Part shown: one piece after another, positions 10,828 through 18,460 of the stretch
Layout of the letters: every line of letters begins with the position of its first letter
Position numbering within the stretch: the first letter of the stretch is position 1
IMG/VR virus record: IMGVR_UViG_3300028422_002003
Coordinates: 1 to 27,019 of that record
Direction: 5' to 3' (one strand)
Length of the DNA stretch: 27,019 nucleotides
From: a virus
Notes under the pieces: model-generated
The model's database searches: none
Told to the model about the DNA's origin: nothing
What the model saw: only the letters and a program-made list of their open reading frames with translations
Translations under genes and position numbers: made by a program

Positions 10828-11985
10828 ATGAACAAGCGCACCCCTCCATTCGATTTCAAAGGCCTGACCGACTGGGTCCCCGTCTTCCGTGCCGGGCCCC
10901 AGGTCGACAGTCAGGGGCGTAGCCACACCTGGACCACAGCCGACCTCGATTCGATAGTGGCCAACCACGATCCCGATCACCCCGTCCCCCACGTCATCAC
11001 CCACCAAGAGCTGTACAGCCCCTTTGCCTATGGCCGCAGCGCCGAGGTGAAACGCGAGGGCGATCTGCTCTACGTCCGCTCGAAAGACATCGCGCCTGAG
11101 TTCGAGAAGCTCGTGCAAGACGGGCGGCTCTACGAGCGCAGCGTGCGCATCCTCCCGGCCAGCGGCGGCGGCTACAAGCTCGGTCACATCGCCTGGCTAG
11201 GTGCTGAGCCTCCCGCCGTCGAGGGCCTCGCCCCGGTGGAGTTCAGCAAGGGCGGCGAGGTGATGGACTTCAGCCTCGACTGGCGTAGCCCCCGACTGAT
11301 GGCGCGCATGCTGCGGCGCATGCGTGAGTTCCTGATCGAGAAGTTCAGCGCCGAGGATGCCGACCGGGTGATGCCCGAGTGGGAGTTGAGCGAGCTGGAC
11401 GACGCCGCCTCGGAGGCCGAGCGCGAGGCGCTCGACGATGCGCCGAGTTTCTCCAAGCAAAACCCACAAGAGGATGACACGATGCCCGTGAGTAATGAGG
11501 AGCTGGAGCGGATCCAGCGCGAGGCCCGCGAGGCGGCCCAAGCCGAGTTCGCCGCACAGCGTGAGCAGCTCCAGAAAGAACTCGACCAAGAGCGTGCCAC
11601 GGCGCGCCGTACCGAGTACCAATCCTCGGTGAATGCCGCCATCGACGCCGGTCGCCTCACCCCGGCGCAGGCCGAAGGGGCGGTGGACTTCATGGCCGCC
11701 ATCGACCGTGGCGAGGCCGCCTCATTCGACTTCAGCGTCGGCGAGGTGAAAAAGAGCACCACCCCGAGCGCGTGGTTCCGTGACTTCATGGCCGCGCTGC
11801 CGGTGCAGGTGGATATGGGTCGCCACGACGACGACGCGGCGGGCCCGCTCAACACCGAGGATGCAGGCGCCATCGCCAACGCCGCCCTGGAGTACCAAGC
11901 CGCGAAGGCACAGCAGGGCATCACCGTGCGTATGTCCGATGCGGTCGCCCACGTCACCAAGCATGCCGCCAAGCCCGGCGCCTAA
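10828..11985 (+). CDS. I: Head maturation protease with C-terminal scaffold (Mu gpI-like)
   Basis: 385 residues. The N-terminal 130 residues (TDWVPVFRAG, TWTTADLDSIVANHD, YGRSAEVKREGDLLYVRSKDI, ERSVRILPASGGGYKLGHIAWLGAEPP) match Mu-type protease gpI, which cleaves scaffold during capsid assembly. The catalytic serine is probably the one in YERSVRIL. The C-terminal half is a charged coiled coil (NEELERIQREAREAAQAEF) typical of scaffold, and ends in ALEYQAAKAQQG. I chose the ATG at 10828; a GTG two codons earlier is also open and both have weak ribosome-binding sites. First gene of the rightward virion operon. Terminase, portal and gpF genes, which precede it in Mu, are not upstream here. Confidence 0.9.
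   Translation: MNKRTPPFDFKGLTDWVPVFRAGPQVDSQGRSHTWTTADLDSIVANHDPDHPVPHVITHQELYSPFAYGRSAEVKREGDLLYVRSKDIAPEFEKLVQDGRLYERSVRILPASGGGYKLGHIAWLGAEPPAVEGLAPVEFSKGGEVMDFSLDWRSPRLMARMLRRMREFLIEKFSAEDADRVMPEWELSELDDAASEAEREALDDAPSFSKQNPQEDDTMPVSNEELERIQREAREAAQAEFAAQREQLQKELDQERATARRTEYQSSVNAAIDAGRLTPAQAEGAVDFMAAIDRGEAASFDFSVGEVKKSTTPSAWFRDFMAALPVQVDMGRHDDDAAGPLNTEDAGAIANAALEYQAAKAQQGITVRMSDAVAHVTKHAAKPGA
11482..11985 (+). CDS. Z: Nested in-frame scaffold protein (Mu gpZ-like)
   Basis: An internal ATG at 11482, in frame with the protease gene, is preceded by AAGAGGATGACACG and starts a 167-residue product beginning MPVSNEELERIQREARE. In Mu the scaffold Z is made from an internal start within the protease gene I and is needed in many copies for prohead assembly. 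The same arrangement is evident here: the internal ribosome-binding site is better than that of the full-length gene, fitting a higher scaffold yield. Translation from this site is inferred. Confidence 0.68.
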   Translation: MPVSNEELERIQREAREAAQAEFAAQREQLQKELDQERATARRTEYQSSVNAAIDAGRLTPAQAEGAVDFMAAIDRGEAASFDFSVGEVKKSTTPSAWFRDFMAALPVQVDMGRHDDDAAGPLNTEDAGAIANAALEYQAAKAQQGITVRMSDAVAHVTKHAAKPGA

Positions 11986-11996
11986 AAGGAGGTCTC

Positions 11997-12575
11997 GTGA
12001 ATCACCCGACTCTGACCAAGAATTTCATCGCCGAGGGTGCCGTCGCCGCCCGGCGCTTCATCGTCCACGGCAGCGCCGACGGCCAGGTGGCGCAGGCCTC
12101 CGGTGTGAGCGGCGCCATTGTCGGCGTCTCCGATGAGCTGGGCGCCGCCGATACCGAGCGCCTCGATGCCCATCTGGCCGGTGTGCCCGAGGTGGAGTAC
12201 GGCGCCACCATCACCCGTGGCCAGCGCCTGACCGCCGATGCGGACGGCAAGGCGATCCCCGCCGTCGAGCAGACCGCTCAGGCGGTGGTGGCGGGTGGTG
12301 CGGCGGGTGACTTCACCGTCACCGGTCTGCTCACCACCGACACCCTGGTCTCGGTGCAGCTGTTCGCCGGTGCCGGGACCGATGTCACCGACATCGCCAA
12401 CCTGACCGCCGAGTTCTCCATCACGGCTGCCGCCACTATCAGCAACACCGGCGGTACCGCCAGTACCAGCGGCAAGCTGCTGGTCACCTATCAGCGCGTG
12501 CCGCGCATCGCCGGTCAGGCGATGGTCAGCGGCGTGGCAGGCGACATCGGCGCCGTGCTGCTCGGCGCCCACTAA
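11997..12575 (+). CDS. DUF2190-like capsid decoration (cement) protein
   Basis: 192 residues, GTG start with an excellent AAAGGAGG site. The first 90 residues (GAVAARRFIVHG, VAQASGVSGAIVGVSD, VEYGATITRGQRLTADADGKAIPA) follow the DUF2190 pattern of small beta-rich proteins that sit on the capsid surface and stabilise it after expansion. The family's usual ending (IAGQAMVSGVAGDIGAVLL) is at the C-terminus. Between them, about residues 98-165 (VTGLLTTDTLVSVQLFAG onward) are Thr/Ala-rich and look like an inserted beta domain displayed outward. It lies between protease and capsid genes, as expected. Confidence 0.82.
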   Translation: MNHPTLTKNFIAEGAVAARRFIVHGSADGQVAQASGVSGAIVGVSDELGAADTERLDAHLAGVPEVEYGATITRGQRLTADADGKAIPAVEQTAQAVVAGGAAGDFTVTGLLTTDTLVSVQLFAGAGTDVTDIANLTAEFSITAAATISNTGGTASTSGKLLVTYQRVPRIAGQAMVSGVAGDIGAVLLGAH

Positions 12576-12595
12576 CACCTCGAGGAGTTTGCCCC

Positions 12596-13522
12596 ATGCC
12601 CGCCCCGTTTCCGATCCATCCCCATTACACGGCGATTGCCATCGCCTACAAGAACAGCCGCCTGATCGCCGACCAGGTACTCCCCTACGTGCCGGTGGGC
12701 AAAGAGGAGTTCCGCTGGACGAAGTACGACCTGGCCGAGGGCTTTACCGTCCCCGACACCAAGGTGGGGCGTCGCTCCGCTCCCAACGAGGTCACCTTCA
12801 GCGCCACCGAGGAGAGCGGCAAGACCGAGGACTACGGTCTCGATGATCCGATCCCCCAGGCCGACATCGACAACGCCCCCGACGGCTACGACCCGGTAGG
12901 CCGCGCCACCGAGCAGCTGACCGACATCATCCTGCTCGACCGTGAGGTGCGTGTGGCGAACCTCGTGTTCGGTGCCGCCAACTACGCCACCGCCAACAAG
13001 GTGACCCTGAGTGGTACCGACCAGTTCAGCGACTTCACCAACAGCTCGCCCATCGACTTAATCACCGAGAAGCTCGACAGCATGATCATGCGTGGCAACA
13101 AGATGGTGATCGGTCGTCCGGCCTTCTCCATGCTCGCGCGCCACCCGGACATCCTCAAGGCGATGCACGGCACCAGCGGCGACAAGGGTATCGCCACCCG
13201 TCAGTTCATCGCCGAGCTGTTCGAGCTGGACGAGGTGATCGTCGGCGAGGCCAACGTCAACACGGCGCGCAAGGGGCAGACGCCGGTCCTCAACCGCGCC
13301 TGGGGTAAGCACATCAGCCTCATCTACTCCAACCCCATGGCCGACAACCGCAACGGCACCACCTTCGGCTACACCGCCCGCTTCGGCACCCGTATCTCCG
13401 GGTCCATCCCGGACAAGAACATCGGTCTGCGCGGTGGTCAGCGCCTGCGTGTGGGCGAGAGCGTGCAAGAGATCATCGCCGCCGCCGACCTCGGTTTCCT
13501 CATCCAGGACGCCGTGGCGTAA
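12596..13522 (+). CDS. Major capsid protein (HK97-like fold)
   Basis: 308 residues, similar in length to Mu gpT (305). It assembles the icosahedral head. Features: N-terminal arm (YTAIAIAYKNSRLIADQVLPYVPV), an E-loop-like segment with conserved acidic residues (VTFSATEESGKTEDYGLDDPIPQ), a helical spine (ATEQLTDIILLDREVRVANLVF), the A-domain MVIGRPAFSMLARHPDILKAM, and a closing beta strand region (GYTARFGTRISGSIPDKNIGLRGGQRLRVGE). The Mu gpT N-terminus is absent; the sequence looks closer to the capsid type paired with DUF2190 proteins in other transposable phages. ATG at 12596 with GAGGAG upstream. Function is firm by sequence and order. Confidence 0.9.
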   Translation: MPAPFPIHPHYTAIAIAYKNSRLIADQVLPYVPVGKEEFRWTKYDLAEGFTVPDTKVGRRSAPNEVTFSATEESGKTEDYGLDDPIPQADIDNAPDGYDPVGRATEQLTDIILLDREVRVANLVFGAANYATANKVTLSGTDQFSDFTNSSPIDLITEKLDSMIMRGNKMVIGRPAFSMLARHPDILKAMHGTSGDKGIATRQFIAELFELDEVIVGEANVNTARKGQTPVLNRAWGKHISLIYSNPMADNRNGTTFGYTARFGTRISGSIPDKNIGLRGGQRLRVGESVQEIIAAADLGFLIQDAVA

Positions 13523-13531
13523 GGGGGCGAG

Positions 13532-13900
13532 ATGAGCGATAAGCGCGAATACACCGTGTTGAGCCCGCTGCGCCGTAACGGCAAGGACTACCAGCCCGGC
13601 GAGTCCGTCGAGCTGGAGCCCGACACCGCGAGCACCTTGCGCCTCGTGGCAATCAAGGTGGTGAAGGTCAAGCCCGCAGCGGTGGTGCCGATTAAAACCC
13701 CTGAGACGCCGCCGAAGTCTGAGCAGAAGCCCGAGGGTGATGCCCTGCGCGCGGCCATCCGTGAGGCAGCCGCCAGCCTCGATAAGGCCGACAAGGCTTT
13801 GTGGATGGCCGACGGCAAGACGCCCCAGGTCACCGCCATCGAGGCGGTGCTCGGTTACGGCATCACCGCTGCCGAGCGTGATGAGGTTTTGAAGGGATGA
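13532..13900 (+). CDS. Mu gp35/FluMu-like neck-region protein
   Basis: 122 residues. The first 40 (REYTVLSPLRRNGKDYQPGESVELEP) match the small N-terminal domain of Mu gp35/FluMu HI1506-type proteins. A Pro/Lys-rich linker (AAVVPIKTPETPPKSEQKPEG) and a C-terminal helical domain (LRAAIREAAASLDKADKALW...TAIEAVLGYGITAAERDEV) with a HeH-like pattern follow. It lies immediately after the capsid gene and overlaps the next gene by 4 bases (ATGA), as in Mu. Its exact virion role is not established. Confidence 0.8.
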   Translation: MSDKREYTVLSPLRRNGKDYQPGESVELEPDTASTLRLVAIKVVKVKPAAVVPIKTPETPPKSEQKPEGDALRAAIREAAASLDKADKALWMADGKTPQVTAIEAVLGYGITAAERDEVLKG

Positions 13901-14385
13901 TCTACGCCACCGCCACCGGGATGTTGGACTTCGGCGCCATCGAGCTGTCGCAGCTCGTGGCGCAGGAGAACGCCAGCGTGACCGGTGCTCTGCTCATCCG
14001 CACCATCGAGGGCGGTGATCGCTCGGCCTATACGGCAGACGAGATTGCCGCCGCCGATGAGGCGGTGGCGCTGCTCAACCGCGTGTTGGAGCGTGCCAGC
14101 CGGGTGATCGACAGTTACCTGACTCAGCGTTACACCCTGCCGCTGTCCACTGCACTGGTGTCCAGCTCCGGCTTACCCCAGGTGTGCATGGACATCGCCC
14201 GCTTCTTGCTCGCCAACGACACCCCGACCGACACCATCACGCAGCGCTACGACCGCGCCCTGCGCATGCTGCGTGATCTCGCCGATGGGCGCTCCAGCCT
14301 CGGCGAGGAGGACCGCAGCACCGTCACCAGTGGCCGCGTGGTGCTGCGTACTGGCATCAGCGGCCACGACTGGGACGCCTACTGA
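13897..14385 (+). CDS. DUF1320 head-tail connector (Mu gp36-like)
   Basis: 162 residues. Typical DUF1320 pattern: an N-terminal MIYATATGML, a central helix pair with conserved ASRVIDSYLTQRYTLPL, then CMDIARFLLANDTPTDTITQRYDRALRMLRDLADGR and a short Ser/Thr-rich tail. Members form part of the neck between capsid and tail. Overlaps the preceding and following genes (ATGA and TGATG), so translation is coupled. Confidence 0.9.
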   Translation: MIYATATGMLDFGAIELSQLVAQENASVTGALLIRTIEGGDRSAYTADEIAAADEAVALLNRVLERASRVIDSYLTQRYTLPLSTALVSSSGLPQVCMDIARFLLANDTPTDTITQRYDRALRMLRDLADGRSSLGEEDRSTVTSGRVVLRTGISGHDWDAY

Positions 14386-15566
14386 TGGATGCCCTGAGCG
14401 AGCTGGAGCAAGAGCTGCTGACGGCGATTGAGGCCAGCACGCTGGCCTCGCGCACGCGCCACGTCGGGCTGCTGCCCGACCTGACGCCAGAGACGCTCAA
14501 ACAGCTGCGCACCGTCTCCCCTGCAATTTACTTGGCCCTGAGCCAGGTCGAGCCGGATGGTGACCGCTGGACGGTCTCCTTCGAGCTGCTGCTGGTCACC
14601 AGCAACGCCAGAGGCGTCGAGGCCATCCGTCACGGCGACCGAGACACCATCGGCATCTACCAGCTGATCGCCGGGCTGCTCTCGGTGCTGCGCGCCACGC
14701 CTGGGTTTACTCCAGGTCGCGCTCGCTACGACCGCAGCCCCGTGTGGATCGCCCTCGGCCTGGCCGTTGCGGCGCTGCCGGTCACCACGGCCATCCAGGC
14801 GCCGGGGGAGATTGACGAGGCGGACCTGGCTGACTTCCTAGTCTTCCAGGCAGAGCACACCCTCGGCGACATCGATAGCCCAGAAGCAACCGATCTGGTC
14901 GCTCTCCATCAGACAGAAGCGGCGGACTACCCGTTTGTACTGATACGCCTGAGCGTGACCTCTCTGGCTGAGGGCGTCGATATCCCCGATGCGGGCCTGC
15001 CGGTACCCATCTGGCCGGACCTGTCTGCCAATGAGTGGGATGCCACACAGGGAGGAGGCGCGCGGACGCCATCACTCTACGACGCACCACCGAGGGTGTT
15101 GTATGACGTCGACGACTACCACAATCTCGCGCCCCGCTTCTCTCACGGTCAGACTGATGTGGCGATCACGTTTGTCTATGCGTTCGACACCTCTGGAGAC
15201 ATATTTAAGTCTTCGTTCATTGGCGACCCATACATCCAATGTCAAATAAGTGTATCCCCCACCACTATCTCTCTGCGTATTGAGACCGTCTCAGGGCGCG
15301 TGACGATCAGCCACCCCTACGCACAAAGCGGATTCTCTGTGATGACAGTGTGGGTCCGTCAAACTGCGATAGAGCTGTGGATTGATGGTGAGCGCCAGAT
15401 GCAACAGATCCGATCATCTGTGGGTATTCGAGCGGATGTTGGGATCTCCAGCATGCAGATAGGTAACGGATCCGCACTACAGCATTTCGAGCTGCGTGAG
15501 AACGTGGTGGACACGGCACAGATCTCACAGTGGCATGCCGCCCTCGCCGACGAGTATCAGTTATGA
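14385..15566 (+). CDS. Mu gp37-like (DUF1834) tail-terminator protein fused to a LamG-like domain
   Basis: 393 residues, about twice the family's usual length. Residues 1-195 follow DUF1834/Mu gp37 (tail completion at the head-tail joint): a helical start, VSPAIYLALSQVEPDG, VSFELLLVTSNARG, GIYQLIAGLLSVL. Residues 205-393 look like a LamG/concanavalin-like lectin sandwich: IWPDLSANEWDATQ, a short arm and RVLYDVDDYHNL, a middle beta run with FVYAF and IELWIDGERQ, then the ending DTAQISQWHAALADEYQL. The C-terminal half is noticeably richer in A/T (about 15170-15480) than its flanks, suggesting later acquisition. It would display a carbohydrate-binding module on the neck. The fusion is in one uninterrupted frame. 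Confidence 0.85.
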   Translation: MDALSELEQELLTAIEASTLASRTRHVGLLPDLTPETLKQLRTVSPAIYLALSQVEPDGDRWTVSFELLLVTSNARGVEAIRHGDRDTIGIYQLIAGLLSVLRATPGFTPGRARYDRSPVWIALGLAVAALPVTTAIQAPGEIDEADLADFLVFQAEHTLGDIDSPEATDLVALHQTEAADYPFVLIRLSVTSLAEGVDIPDAGLPVPIWPDLSANEWDATQGGGARTPSLYDAPPRVLYDVDDYHNLAPRFSHGQTDVAITFVYAFDTSGDIFKSSFIGDPYIQCQISVSPTTISLRIETVSGRVTISHPYAQSGFSVMTVWVRQTAIELWIDGERQMQQIRSSVGIRADVGISSMQIGNGSALQHFELRENVVDTAQISQWHAALADEYQL

Positions 15567-15937
15567 GCGCGCTGATCGTGATCATCCCAGCCGCGCACCG
15601 TGCGCGAGGGAACGCGATTGCCAGAGCACTTGACATCGATGATGGGTCGCGCACGTTTGACGATGGCGTGCGTCTCGCAGCGCCGACTGGTGACCTATAT
15701 CTGGCGGCCCACGTGCAATCACCGAGCGCGCATCTGGTCGATCTGTTCGAGGCCCTCACGCCAGCGCTGCTGCACCGATTCGTGCGCGCTGAATATGCCC
15801 GGCGCTGGCCACATGCGGTTGTCCCCTCCACCACGGACTGCGAGCTATTCCTGGCCGACTCCATCATCGAGTACGGCACGCCTTGGAGCGAGCTGCTCGC
15901 CGCCCATTCACTGACACGAATCAACGAGGAGCTGTAG
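15563..15937 (+). CDS. Hypothetical protein following the LamG fusion
   Basis: 124 residues, no family recognised. The start overlaps the stop of the LamG fusion (ATGA, 15563-15566). It is predicted alpha/beta: a beta start (ALIVIIPAAHRARGNAIARAL), a strand pair around GVRLAAPTGDLYLAAHV, then helices (LVDLFEALTPALLHRFVRAEYARRW and ELFLADSIIEYGTPWSELLAAHSL). It is not part of the usual Mu gene order between gp37 and gp38, so it probably arrived with the LamG extension and may be a partner or chaperone for it. That link is inference. Confidence 0.7.
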   Translation: MSALIVIIPAAHRARGNAIARALDIDDGSRTFDDGVRLAAPTGDLYLAAHVQSPSAHLVDLFEALTPALLHRFVRAEYARRWPHAVVPSTTDCELFLADSIIEYGTPWSELLAAHSLTRINEEL

Positions 15938-16111
15938 ATGTACGTGAAACCAGGCCCAGGAGTGTGTTTTGTGCGCTACCCGGACAAGCCACATACCACT
16001 CTACCAGACGAAGGCGCAGAGGTGCCGCGCAGCACTTACTGGCTGCGCCGCCTCGCCGACGGCTCTGTGGTGGCCGCCAAGGCCCCGCGCAAGTCCACCA
16101 CTAAGGAGTAA
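15938..16111 (+). CDS. DUF2635 small tail protein (Mu gp38-like)
   Basis: 57 residues. The opening MYVKPGPGVCFVRYPDKPHTTLP, followed by GAEVPRSTYWLRRLADGSV, is the DUF2635 pattern (Mu gp38). In Mu-like phages this small gene always lies just before the sheath gene, as here. The ATG directly follows the upstream TAG, and the gene's last codons (AAGGAG) supply the ribosome-binding site for the sheath gene. Role in tail assembly unknown. Confidence 0.82.
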   Translation: MYVKPGPGVCFVRYPDKPHTTLPDEGAEVPRSTYWLRRLADGSVVAAKAPRKSTTKE

Positions 16112-16117
16112 GCCAAG

Positions 16118-17575
16118 ATGACGCTGCCCTTCAACTCACTGCCCGCGCAGCTGCGCCTGCCTGGCGTTTTTCTGGAGTTCGACAACTCCCTGGCGGCACA
16201 GGCCGAGCAGAGCTTCCGCGTGCTGGTCATCGGTCAGCGCCTCTCTACCGGCTCCGTGGCCGAGGGGGTGCCGACTCGGGTCACCAACGAAAGCCAGGCC
16301 GAGGCCTATTTCGGGCGCGGTTCGATGCTCGCCGAGATGCTCAAGCGCATGAAAGGCGTCGACCGCTACACCGAGACCTGGGCGATTGCGCTCGATGAGA
16401 ACGGGGCGGGTAGCGCTGCCGCTGCGACCATCAGTGTGACCGGTACCGCCACTGAGGCGGGTACGCTCAATCTCTACCTGGCCGGGTACCGTATCCAGGC
16501 CGCTGTAAGCGCTGGTGATACCGGCGCTGAGGTGGCCGCCGCCCTGGCCGCCGCCTTTGCCGACCTACACCCGGCCAGCGCTGCGGTGAATGGCACCACC
16601 GACACCCAGGTCGACCTGACCGCCCGCTGGAAGGGCGAGACCGGCAACGACCTGGACCTGCGCCTGAACTACTACGACGAGTCCACCCCAGCGGGGCTGA
16701 CCGTCACCCTGGGCAGCTTTAGCGGCGGCGCCAGCAACCCAGATGTGGCGACCGCTATCGCCGCGATGGGCGACACCTGGTGGAACTGGGTGGTGATGCC
16801 CTACACCGACGCCGCCAACCTCACCGCCCTGGAGGCGGAACTGAATACCCGCTGGGGGCCGATGGTGCAGAAAGGGGCGCGTGCGTTCGCTGCGTACCGT
16901 GGCGCCCATGCGGCCACCGGCACCTTCGGCGGTACGCGCAACTCGCCACACCTGACCGTGATGGGTACCAACCTCGTCCCCGAGCCGCCCTATCTGTGGG
17001 CGGCAGTGAACGCCATCCGCGCCGCTGGTGCCCTGGCGCTTGACCCGGCCCGCCCGCTCCAGACTCTGGAGCTGTCGGGGCTCAAAGCGCCCTCGATGGG
17101 CGTGGCTTGGACCGACGACGAGCGCAACCTGCTGCTCTATGACGGCATCGCTACCTACCGCGCCACGGCGGATGGGCGCGTGGTCATTGAGCGGCAGATC
17201 ACCACCTACCAGACCAACGCGGCGGGGGTGGACGACATCAGCTACCTCGACATCAACCGCCCCGAGACCCTGGAGCGGGTGCGCTACGCACAGCGCACCC
17301 GCGTGGCGTTGCGCTTCCCGCGCCACAAGCTCAGCGCCACCGGCGGCAACTTCGGCGCCGGTCAGCCCATCGTCACCGCCGACCTGCTCAAGGGTGAGCT
17401 GCTCGGGCTCTACCAGGAGCTCATCGAGCTGGGCTGGGTCGACGACTACGAGGGCTACGCCGCCTCCATCGTCGTCGAGGTGGATACCGCTAACGGTCGC
17501 ATCAGCTGGAAGGACGAGCCGCGCCTAATGGGTCAGGCCCGCACCTTCGCAGGTCTTGTGCAGTTCCGCATCTAA
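16118..17575 (+). CDS. L: Contractile tail sheath protein (Mu gpL-like)
   Basis: 485 residues (Mu gpL 495). Sheath subunits wrap the tube and contract to drive DNA injection. Diagnostic features: N-terminal LRLPGVFLEFDNSLA, the variable beta domain (about 100-210), the conserved core WWNWVVMPYTDAANLTALEAEL, the C-terminal domain with RVVIERQITTYQTNAAGVDDISYLDINRP, and the closing strand GQARTFAGLVQFRI. ATG at 16118 with AAGGAG upstream. Identification is firm. Confidence 0.95.
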   Translation: MTLPFNSLPAQLRLPGVFLEFDNSLAAQAEQSFRVLVIGQRLSTGSVAEGVPTRVTNESQAEAYFGRGSMLAEMLKRMKGVDRYTETWAIALDENGAGSAAAATISVTGTATEAGTLNLYLAGYRIQAAVSAGDTGAEVAAALAAAFADLHPASAAVNGTTDTQVDLTARWKGETGNDLDLRLNYYDESTPAGLTVTLGSFSGGASNPDVATAIAAMGDTWWNWVVMPYTDAANLTALEAELNTRWGPMVQKGARAFAAYRGAHAATGTFGGTRNSPHLTVMGTNLVPEPPYLWAAVNAIRAAGALALDPARPLQTLELSGLKAPSMGVAWTDDERNLLLYDGIATYRATADGRVVIERQITTYQTNAAGVDDISYLDINRPETLERVRYAQRTRVALRFPRHKLSATGGNFGAGQPIVTADLLKGELLGLYQELIELGWVDDYEGYAASIVVEVDTANGRISWKDEPRLMGQARTFAGLVQFRI

Positions 17576-17590
17576 TCGAGGAGAGAGAGT

Positions 17591-17950
17591 ATGTCCAAGC
17601 ACCTGACAGGACGTGCAGACATCTATGCCGACGGCGTAAAGCAGGCGATGGAGGACGGCGCCAGCCTCAACCCTGGGGGCTACACCCGCGAGCACGAGCG
17701 CCACGGCGACCAGACCTACTTCACCAAGACCGGTGCGGTGCCGATGGTCAAGGGCAACCTCCTGCACACCGCCGACACTGACCTGCTGGCGATTGCCGCC
17801 ATGGAGAACGTCACCATCCAGTTCCAAACCGACAACGGTCCCAAGTACCTGCTGCGCGGCTGCTCGACCACGGCGCCGCCGGAGCTGGACGCCAAGAGCG
17901 GTAAGGCCCCCGTGGAGTGGGCCTGCGACAGCTGCGTAAAGGTGATCTGA
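17591..17950 (+). CDS. M: Tail tube protein (Mu gpM-like)
   Basis: 119 residues (Mu gpM 118). It forms the inner hollow tube of the contractile tail. Recognised by GRADIYADGVKQAMEDGASLNPGG, VPMVKGNLLHTADTDLLAIAAMENVTIQF and the ending KAPVEWACDSCVKVI. A GAGGAGAGAGAG ribosome-binding tract suits the high copy number required. It directly follows the sheath gene and overlaps the chaperone gene by one base (TGATG). Confidence 0.93.
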   Translation: MSKHLTGRADIYADGVKQAMEDGASLNPGGYTREHERHGDQTYFTKTGAVPMVKGNLLHTADTDLLAIAAMENVTIQFQTDNGPKYLLRGCSTTAPPELDAKSGKAPVEWACDSCVKVI

Positions 17951-18339
17951 TGGCGCGCGAAACCGTACAGCTCATCGACGGCTATCCCGTCGGTGCCGAG
18001 CACCTGAAGAGCGCCGTGCTCCAGACCATCACCACACAGATGCTCATCGAGGCGCAGGCCGAGAGCGAGCGCGTGGTGGCCACGCCCGACGGCTACCAGT
18101 TGGTGGAGAGCCCGACGCTGATGGCCATCCATGTGCTACGCCGCCAGGTGGTCAAGTTTGGCGAGGGTGCCGAGGCCGTCTCAGGACCCATCGAGATGGC
18201 CGACTTCATCAAGCTGAGCCCCGCCGACCACGACCTGCTGCGCGAGGCCGCCGAGCGCCTCGATGTGGCCGAGACTGCACGCATCGCGGCGGAGCTGAAG
18301 CTCTGGGGGCGAGCTGAGGGCGAGGGCGCGGCTTCTTGA
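17950..18339 (+). CDS. Tail assembly chaperone (Mu gp41-like), 0-frame product
   Basis: 129 residues. Helical, with the gp41 pattern: VQLIDGYPVGAEHLKSAVLQTIT, a middle region, then MADFIKLSPADHDLLREAAERLD. By analogy with lambda gpG and Mu gp41 it coats the tape measure during tail assembly. The start ATG at 17950 overlaps the tube stop (TGATG). I rejected an earlier in-frame start at 17917 because it lies within the tube gene. The end of the frame contains the slippery sequence that makes the longer product described next. Confidence 0.87.
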   Translation: MARETVQLIDGYPVGAEHLKSAVLQTITTQMLIEAQAESERVVATPDGYQLVESPTLMAIHVLRRQVVKFGEGAEAVSGPIEMADFIKLSPADHDLLREAAERLDVAETARIAAELKLWGRAEGEGAAS

Positions 18340-18460
18340 GACGCTGACCCTCGCCATGGGCTCACGCCTGCACTGGAGTGAGGCGGAGCTGCATGCCATG
18401 CCCGTACCGCGCCTGCTGCGGCACTTCAAGACCCTGACCGACTGGAACACCGCCGAATGA
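18305..18460 (+). CDS. Frameshift extension of the tail chaperone (Mu -2 type)
   Basis: GGGGGCGA at 18305-18312 lies 25 bases before the 0-frame stop. A -2 slip after the GGG codon at 18307-18309 continues from 18308 as GELRARARLLETL, TLAMGSRLHWSEAEL and ends KTLTDWNTAE at 18457 (stop 18458-18460), a 170-residue fusion. Tail chaperone genes of many phages use programmed frameshifts, and Mu is the known -2 case at a G-run like this. The shifted frame is only open from 18299, so it has no independent start near the slip. Frame and slippery site are observed; efficiency is not. Confidence 0.8.
   Translation, partial: GGELRARARLLETLTLAMGSRLHWSEAELHAMPVPRLLRHFKTLTDWNTAE

Noticed and set aside
11184-11972. 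Minus-strand frame opposite the protease gene
   Set aside because: Low-complexity Ser/Ala/Arg composition and complete overlap with a recognised gene; no ribosome-binding site.
16565-17326. Minus-strand frame opposite the tail sheath gene
   Set aside because: Mirror of the sheath coding sequence with Gly/Val/Arg-rich nonsense composition.
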